Below are positions 58,957-64,000 of a stretch of 64,000 nt of DNA, piece after piece. A model generated the notes under the pieces. The model searched no databases, had not been told where the DNA came from, and saw only the letters and a list, made by a program, of their open reading frames with translations. Position 1 is the stretch's first letter. Each line of letters opens with the position of its first letter. The stretch spans positions 91,438 through 155,437 of the forward strand of contig NZ_JAPDPD010000014.1 of assembly GCF_026283965.1 (NCBI RefSeq). Direction: 5' to 3'. The position numbers and the translations under genes are program-made. This DNA is from Dyella subtropica. Its GTDB lineage: Bacteria; Pseudomonadota; Gammaproteobacteria; Xanthomonadales; Rhodanobacteraceae.

Positions 58957-59921
58957 AGAGCTACGGCCTGATCTTCGTGCTCTACCACCCCACCGAAGCG
59001 TTCTTGCGCAATCTGGACAAAGCCGCGGCGGCTGGGCAGAACCTGATCGCCGTGGACAACTCGCCGCAGCCGGACCTGGCGCTCTACGAGTTGCTGCGGC
59101 AGCGGGGTATGACGGTGCTGCACAACGCCAATCGCGGTGGGCTTGCTGGAGCCTACAACCGCGGTGCCGAAATACTGCTCGAACGCGGCTGCGAGGTGAT
59201 CTTCCTGCTCGATCAGGATTCGGACATCGGCGAGAACTTCTTCGGCGCGATGATGCAGGCCTGCGAACACATGGAACGCGAGGAATTCATCCTCGGCCCG
59301 AAGATCTACGAGATCAACCTCGAAAAGTTCATGGTGGTGCTGCCGCCCGGACGACGCTGGCCCAAGCTGGTGAAGATGAGCGAGCCGACGGAAGGCCTGT
59401 TCGAAACCCTGTTCGTGATTTCCTCAGGCTCGGCGATTTCGGCGCCGGCCTATCGCCGCTTGGGTGCATTTCGCGAGGACTATTTCATTGAGTACATCGA
59501 CATCGAGTACGGGTTGCGCGCCAACAGTCAGGGCATTCCGGTCTATATGAATGCGGCGGTGACGATGCGCCAGACCACGGGCGATATCGAGCGCCACGGC
59601 CGCATGTTCACCACCAATCATGCGGCCTGGCGGCGCTACTACGGAGCGCGCAACGGTGTTTTCACCCTGCGCATGTACCGGTCGCATTGGGCTCTGCATT
59701 GGCTGGGCGGCCTGCTGGCCCTGCACCAGTCGCTCAATGTCCTGCTGTTCGAGCCACAGAAATTGCGCAAGCTGCTAGCGGTCGCCTGGGGCTACATCGA
59801 TGGACGTCTGGGGCGGCTGGGCACGTTCGAAAGCCTGCATCCACATATCGCTTCGTTCTGCAAAAAGATGCCGGCGCGGCGCGAAGCGCTCGCTGGTGGC
59901 TCGTCGGTCACGGCGAAATAG
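58953..59921 (+). CDS. GT2-family glycosyltransferase (RhlC/RfbF rhamnosyltransferase-like)
   Basis: A 322-residue GT-A transferase. The N-terminus SYGLIFVLYHPTEAFLRNL and LIAVDNSP are the nucleotide-binding strands. VIFLLDQDSDIGENFF is the DxD-type metal site of the RhlC/RfbF group. DYFIEYIDIEYGLRANSQG contains the likely catalytic acidic residues. The family mostly transfers L-rhamnose from dTDP-rhamnose, which would add a second sugar in this pathway. A C-terminal hydrophobic stretch (LHWLGGLLALHQSLNVLLF) may be membrane-associated. The start overlaps the upstream stop (ATGA). Confidence 0.9.
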   Translation: MKSYGLIFVLYHPTEAFLRNLDKAAAAGQNLIAVDNSPQPDLALYELLRQRGMTVLHNANRGGLAGAYNRGAEILLERGCEVIFLLDQDSDIGENFFGAMMQACEHMEREEFILGPKIYEINLEKFMVVLPPGRRWPKLVKMSEPTEGLFETLFVISSGSAISAPAYRRLGAFREDYFIEYIDIEYGLRANSQGIPVYMNAAVTMRQTTGDIERHGRMFTTNHAAWRRYYGARNGVFTLRMYRSHWALHWLGGLLALHQSLNVLLFEPQKLRKLLAVAWGYIDGRLGRLGTFESLHPHIASFCKKMPARREALAGGSSVTAK

Positions 59922-59926
59922 AGGCC

Positions 59927-61222
59927 ATGAAGCGCAAACTCACCACGATCGAATACCTGATCGACGGCAACCTCAGTTATCGGCTCGCCATCGCCGGCGA
60001 GCTATCGATGGAACGCCTGCGCGCCGCGCTGGACCGCGTGCAAGGTAAACATCCGGCGCTGCGCATGCTGATCCGCGAAGAGCGCGACGGGCTGTACTAC
60101 GAGCTGGATGCCGCTGGGCCGGTGCCTTTGCGTGCGGCGACGTGCATGTCGGAGCGGGATCTTGCCCGCGAAATCGAGCGTGAAGAGGCGATCACTTTCG
60201 CCCCTCACGAGCCGCAGCTGCGCGTGGCCTGGCTGCGCACCGATCATGGCGGGCTGTTGCTGATCACAACCGCGCACCGCATCTGCGACGGCATGAGTCT
60301 GCTGATCGTGGCGAAGGAGCTGCTCGGCGGGCTGCACCGCGAGCAAGCGCTGCTGCCGTATGCGCCGCTCAGTCCCCTGGACGTCGCCGGCGACGCGCAT
60401 GGCCCGGACGAGTGGAAGCGCCGCTTGGCCGCCGCCGCGATCAATGGCCTGATCGGCCTGGTTCCGCCTTCGCGCCAGCCGCTGCTCCGCGATCCCGTGC
60501 GGCGGGAATGGCAAGTGGATGTGGGCCTGACTGCCGCCTTGAAGCACCGCTGCAGGCGTGAGCGGGTGTCCATGCACGCGGCCTTGCTGGCCGTCCTTGA
60601 TCAGGCTTTGCAAGCGGCTCTGGGTAAGCGGGCGCCCACGCGCATCGACAGCCCGATCGATGCGCGGCGCGGGCGGCTGCCCCTGCTCAAGGACGACATG
60701 CTGTTCTTTGGCGGCGGCAGCTTCAAGATCGCGGTCGGCTGTGAGCGCGGCGCCGATTTGTGGGAGCGGGCGCGCGACATCTATCGGGAGATGGGCGAGA
60801 AGATCGAGCAGGAGCTGCAGGACATTCCCGGCAAGTACCGCTTCTGCGAGATGCTCAAGCCGCCTTCGGACGACAAGGTCCGCTCCATTGTGCGGCTCGG
60901 TGATGCGTTGAGCCGCAATGGCAACTGGAACCAGTTTTCCTTTTCCAACCTGGGGCCGATCGATCTGGTGGAACCGGATGCGCCGTTTCGCCTGGAGGAA
61001 TTCAGCCTGTCCGTGCGCTCCTTCGGCGTGCGCATCCTCGGCCTCCTGGCCTTTTCGCTGCACGGCCAGTTGCGCTTCGTCTACGTGGGCGAGGAACAGT
61101 GCATGAGCCTGGCCGAGGTCGATGCACTGGAGCGCGTCTTCATGGAGCTGTTGCGGGAGCAGGTCGCCCGTGGGGAACGGGCGACCGAGCTTGCGAGGGT
61201 GTTAGAGCCGGCGAGTGAGTAG
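59927..61222 (+). CDS. Stand-alone condensation-domain acyltransferase (second)
   Basis: A 431-residue relative of the protein at 57601 but clearly divergent. It begins MKRKLTTIEYLIDGNLSYRL, with the helix LRAALDRVQGKHPALRMLI. The active-site motif reads AHRICDG (residues 116-122): the catalytic His117 and the Asp-Gly are kept, but the first His of HHxxxDG is Ala. It probably performs a second acylation on the same molecule. ATG 59927 is 5 bases after the GT2 stop with GAGG upstream. Last gene of the operon; no strong terminator is visible, only a short TCACG / CGTGA hairpin near 61303. Confidence 0.83.
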   Translation: MKRKLTTIEYLIDGNLSYRLAIAGELSMERLRAALDRVQGKHPALRMLIREERDGLYYELDAAGPVPLRAATCMSERDLAREIEREEAITFAPHEPQLRVAWLRTDHGGLLLITTAHRICDGMSLLIVAKELLGGLHREQALLPYAPLSPLDVAGDAHGPDEWKRRLAAAAINGLIGLVPPSRQPLLRDPVRREWQVDVGLTAALKHRCRRERVSMHAALLAVLDQALQAALGKRAPTRIDSPIDARRGRLPLLKDDMLFFGGGSFKIAVGCERGADLWERARDIYREMGEKIEQELQDIPGKYRFCEMLKPPSDDKVRSIVRLGDALSRNGNWNQFSFSNLGPIDLVEPDAPFRLEEFSLSVRSFGVRILGLLAFSLHGQLRFVYVGEEQCMSLAEVDALERVFMELLREQVARGERATELARVLEPASE

Positions 61223-61327
61223 GTGGAGCGTTGTGGCCAGAGTTCACATCTCACATCGCGTCATTTCTCACGCCGCCTCATCCTGTGCGCAGGGCAGGGG
61301 ATGTCACGGATGACGTGATGGGGCTGC

Positions 61328-62245
61328 TTACACCGGCTCCAGCCAACCCCACTGATCGTTGGTCTTGCCGTTGAACAAGCCAAAGAACAGCTCCTGCATA
61401 CGACGCGTGACGCGCCCGGCCTTGCCGGCGCCAACCTGCTTGCCGTCCACCGAGCGGATCGGGGTGATCTCGGCAGCAGTGCCGCACATCAGCAGCTCGT
61501 CGGCGAGGTAGAGGAATTCGCGCGGGATATCGCGCTCGATCACTTCGATACCGTCCTCACGCGCCAGGGTGATCAGCGTGTGGCGGGTGATGCCGGTGAG
61601 GATCGAGGCGCTGGCCGGCGTGGTGTGCAGCACGCCGTCGAACACCAGGAACAGATTCTCGCCCGCACCCTCGCTGAGCAAGCCGGTGGAGGCCAGCGCG
61701 ATGCCTTCGCCGAAACCGAGGCGGCGCGCTTCACGCGCGATCAGCTGGCCGGACAGGTAATTGCCACCCGCCTTGGCGCCCGCTGGGATGGTGTTGGGTG
61801 CGAAGCGCTGCCAGCTCGACACGCAGGCGTCGATGCCGCTTTCCAGTGCCTCCGGCCCGAGATAGGGGCCCATCGGCCAGGCGGCCACGGCCACGTCGAT
61901 CGGCGTTTCAGCCGACAGCCCGAAACCGCCCAGGCCGCGGTAGGCCACCGGGCGCAGATAGGCCGCGCCGAGGCCGTTCTTCTTGATCACGTCGCGACAC
62001 GCGGCGGCGATCTCGTCCTGCGTGTGCGGCAGCACCATGTCGTAGATCTTGGCCGACTGATACAACCGCTTGAGATGGTCGGTGAGGCGGAAGATCGCCG
62101 CGCCGTCCGGCGTGGCGTAGCTGCGAATGCCTTCGAACACCGAGGAACCGTAATGCAGCGCATGCGACATCACGTGCGTGGTGGCTTCATGCCAGGGCTT
62201 GATCTGGCCGTTCTGCCAGATCCATTCGGGATACTGCTGCGCCAT
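61328..62245 (-). CDS. ilvE: Branched-chain amino acid aminotransferase
   Basis: A 305-residue fold-type IV PLP aminotransferase that performs the last step of Leu, Ile and Val synthesis. Signatures are ALHYGSSVFEGIRSYATPDG, YLRPVAYRGLGGFGLSAETP and AKAGGNYLSGQLIAREARRL, where Lys in AKAGGNY binds PLP. LFLVFDGVLHTTPASASILT follows, then CGTAAEITPIRSVDGKQVG. It is convergent with the NRPS operon and separated from it by 105 bases. Normal housekeeping gene; a link to the cluster is not suggested. Confidence 0.97.
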   Translation of the reverse strand: MAQQYPEWIWQNGQIKPWHEATTHVMSHALHYGSSVFEGIRSYATPDGAAIFRLTDHLKRLYQSAKIYDMVLPHTQDEIAAACRDVIKKNGLGAAYLRPVAYRGLGGFGLSAETPIDVAVAAWPMGPYLGPEALESGIDACVSSWQRFAPNTIPAGAKAGGNYLSGQLIAREARRLGFGEGIALASTGLLSEGAGENLFLVFDGVLHTTPASASILTGITRHTLITLAREDGIEVIERDIPREFLYLADELLMCGTAAEITPIRSVDGKQVGAGKAGRVTRRMQELFFGLFNGKTNDQWGWLEPV

Positions 62246-62320
62246 GTCGGTTCTCCGGAAAAATGAGCGGCATGATACCTGCTGCCGTGTGAGCAGGCCT
62301 TTCAGCCAGCTTCCACGGCG

Positions 62321-62947
62321 TTATTCCGCGTTGCGCAGCCACAGGCAACCGGAGCGCCTGACGATGGCGAACCGGGTCTCGTGCGGTACGCCGCTGCCGT
62401 CGCTGGCGGCGGTGCGCAGTACCAATTGATGTTCGGACGGCGTGGGCGTGGGCGCTGGTGATGGATCGCCGCTGGCGCTGCCTCCGATGGGCGATGTGTC
62501 GAGGTTATAGATGTCGTTGGCCGGCGGTGGAGGCTGGTGCGACTCGGTCGTGTCTTCGCCGAAATCGAGCAGCGGCCGTTGCATCAGGGTCGTCAGCGCA
62601 CGGATGTCCGCGACCGCGGCACTGCGCCCATAGCCACCCCATAGCATCAGGCCGGCCAGCCGATTGGGGTCGCGGGTGGCGAAGGCATCGGCCACGCTTT
62701 GGCGCAACTCGGCCACGTTGGAGGCGCAAAGGATCGGCGGCGGCTCGTTGGCCGGCGGGGCAAGGGCGGCGGGCGTGGATGGCCGTGGTGCGGCTTGTAC
62801 CGGCGTCGCCTTCAACGCCGCGCACGGCTGGTCGGAAAACAGCGGGTTGCCGTCCGCGCCGATACAGCGATGGACACCGGTTTGTGCGAACGCGTGAGCG
62901 AAAGGCAGCAGGCACAACAACAAAAGAGCGAGGTACGGAAGGCGCAT
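62321..62947 (-). CDS. Exported hypothetical protein with DUF4124-like start
   Basis: A 208-residue protein with a signal peptide (MRLPYLALLLLCLLPFAHAF, cleaved near AFAQ). A short DUF4124-like motif VHRCIGADGNPLFSDQPCAA has a Cys pair. A Pro/Ala-rich linker, a helical segment (ELRQSVADAFATRDPNRLAG) and a Pro-rich stretch precede a final beta region ending GCLWLRNAE. Function unknown; periplasmic location expected. ATG 62947 starts at the signal peptide. It is 28 bases downstream of metF on the same strand and could be co-transcribed. Confidence 0.85.
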   Translation of the reverse strand: MRLPYLALLLLCLLPFAHAFAQTGVHRCIGADGNPLFSDQPCAALKATPVQAAPRPSTPAALAPPANEPPPILCASNVAELRQSVADAFATRDPNRLAGLMLWGGYGRSAAVADIRALTTLMQRPLLDFGEDTTESHQPPPPANDIYNLDTSPIGGSASGDPSPAPTPTPSEHQLVLRTAASDGSGVPHETRFAIVRRSGCLWLRNAE

Positions 62948-62975
62948 CCCGCCAGCATACGCTGGCGGCGCTGAC

Positions 62976-63803
62976 TCAACCGTGCAGCCGGTCCAGAATC
63001 GCCTGCGTCGCCTTGGCGCGATTGAGTGTGTAGAAATGCAGCCCCGGTGCGCCGCCTTCCAGCAGGCGATGGCATAGCTGCGCCACCACGTCGGCACCCA
63101 GTTCGCGGATCGACTCGACATCGTCGCCATGCGCCTGCATGCGCTTGACGATCCAGCGCGGGATCTCGGCGCCGCAGGCATCGGAGAAGCGCTTGAGCTG
63201 GCTGAAATTGGAAATCGGCATGATGCCCGGCACGATCGGCACGCCCACGCCCAATCGCCGCGCGTCATCCACAAAACGGAAATAGGCATCGACGTTGAAG
63301 AAGTACTGGGTGATCGCACCGTTGGCGCCGGCCTCCACCTTGGCCTTGAAGTGGCGCAGATCGGCCAGCGCATCGTCGGCTTGCGGATGGGTCTCCGGGT
63401 AGGCCGCCACTTCGATGTGGAAATGGTCGCCGCTGTGTTGGCGAATGAAGCTGACCAGTTCAGCGGCATAGCGGAAGTCGCCCGGCGTCGCCATGCCCGA
63501 GGGCAGGTCACCGCGCAGCGCGACGACGCGGCGATAGCCGGCGGCGCGGTACGCATCCAGCAGTTCGGCGATCTCGGCGCGGCTGCCGCCCATGCAGGAA
63601 AGGTGCGGGGCTACGTCCAGGCCGTGATCACGATGCAGGCGGGCCACGGTGTCGCTGGTGTAACTGAGCGTGGAGCCGCCCGCGCCGAAGGTCACAGAGA
63701 CGTAATCGGGCTCGTGCGCCTTCAGCAGCTTCGCGGCGCGATCGAGTTGTTCACGCTGTTCGTCGGTCTTGGGCGGGAAGAATTCGAAGCTGATCGACGG
63801 CAT
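62976..63803 (-). CDS. metF: Methylenetetrahydrofolate reductase
   Basis: MetF reduces 5,10-methylene-THF to 5-methyl-THF, which supplies the methyl group for methionine synthesis. The 275 residues form a TIM barrel that binds FAD. Conserved blocks are ISFEFFPPKTDEQREQLDRA (catalytic Glu), YVSVTFGAGGSTLSYTSDTV, APHLSCMGGSRAEIAELLDA, VALRGDLPSG and GAITQYFFNVDAYFRFVDDA. Length is slightly shorter than the E. coli 296. An AT-rich possible operator lies just upstream. Confidence 0.96.
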   Translation of the reverse strand: MPSISFEFFPPKTDEQREQLDRAAKLLKAHEPDYVSVTFGAGGSTLSYTSDTVARLHRDHGLDVAPHLSCMGGSRAEIAELLDAYRAAGYRRVVALRGDLPSGMATPGDFRYAAELVSFIRQHSGDHFHIEVAAYPETHPQADDALADLRHFKAKVEAGANGAITQYFFNVDAYFRFVDDARRLGVGVPIVPGIMPISNFSQLKRFSDACGAEIPRWIVKRMQAHGDDVESIRELGADVVAQLCHRLLEGGAPGLHFYTLNRAKATQAILDRLHG

Positions 63804-63834
63804 GGCAAAGGTCTCGGCTGGCGATGCCGGGAGT

Positions 63835-63866
63835 ATATATCTCTTACTCGCGATAAAGCGATATAT
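63835..63866 (-). promoter_or_regulatory. AT-rich inverted repeat upstream of metF, possible operator/promoter
   Basis: ATATATC (63835-63841) and GATATAT (63860-63866) form a 7-bp inverted repeat 18 bases apart. On the minus strand the intervening sequence contains TATCGCTTTATCGC, an 8-base spaced direct repeat of TATCGC. It lies 32 bases before the metF ATG. Control by an ArsR-type methionine-cycle regulator (SahR-like) is a possibility, not shown. Confidence 0.35.
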
Positions 63867-63887
63867 GCCGTTATGTGGGGGTGTCGC

Positions 63888-64000
63888 AAGGGCTTACCCC
63901 TCCCCAATCCTCCCCTGCAAGCAAGGGAGGGAGCAGGTCGCCGCGAGCTTCTAGCTCCTCCCCTTGCTTGCAGGGGGAGGCTGGGAGGGGGTAAGCCCTT
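63888..64000. repeat. Palindromic GGGAGGGG repeat pair at window end
   Basis: AAGGGCTTACCCCTCC (from 63888) is matched in inverse by GGGAGGGGGTAAGCCCTT at 63983-64000. Inside are CCCCTGCAAGCAAGGG and CCCCTTGCTTGCAGGGGG palindromes, the same GC-rich type as at 28770 and 43927 but with different flanks. It may continue beyond the window. Confidence 0.7.

Overview
The window is high-GC DNA from a gammaproteobacterium. Gene content, gene order (spoT-ridA-recG, pilMNOPQ, rimK with its protease partner) and the repeat families fit the Xanthomonadales. My best guess is Rhodanobacteraceae, for example a Dyella-like genome; this is inferred from gene content, not from a database search.

Layout. 1-4.9 kb: the end of spoT, ridA, recG, a nucleoside hydrolase and a zinc-free L31. 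5.2-9.8 kb: citrate synthase, an unrecognised protein and PBP1A. 10.1-15.4 kb: the type IV pilus operon pilMNOPQ. 15.5-22.6 kb: a tightly overlapping MoxR/DUF58/DUF4381/BatA/BatB-C/BatD operon. 22.6-28.3 kb: a macrodomain protein, a MarR regulator and an RND efflux pump whose two genes are separated by a 268-bp inverted-repeat element. 28.3-36.4 kb: repeats, an M28 peptidase, MscL, an FAH-family enzyme and a four-gene ABC export cassette. 36.4-43.2 kb: transporters, an Ada-like repair protein, a Rieske protein, a second inverted-repeat element and the second 268-bp element. 43.2-49.3 kb: trmB, thiG, thiS, a FecR/DUF6600 protein, tRNA-Gly(CCC), a zinc protease and rimK. 49.3-51.6 kb: a two-component system. 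51.6-61.2 kb: an AT-rich control region and a five-gene biosynthetic operon. 61.3-64 kb: ilvE, a small secreted protein and metF.

Two things stand out. First, 52240-61222 encodes an EntF-like C-A-T-TE NRPS with a glycine-type specificity code, a GT1 (RhlB-like) and a GT2 (RhlC-like) glycosyltransferase, and two stand-alone condensation-domain acyltransferases, translationally linked. I read it as a pathway for a glycosylated, multiply acylated N-acyl-glycine lipid that I do not recognise as described. Second, two 268-bp elements (24970-25237 and 42784-43051) share internal sequence and 10-bp termini. Their terminal stems differ at seven internal positions, and every difference is compensated on the other arm. 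A third copy survives only as a right end beside tRNA-Gly. Several repeats in the window begin exactly at stop codons.

Start codons were chosen from Shine-Dalgarno matches, overlaps with the upstream gene and family length. Functional calls rest on motifs read by eye.
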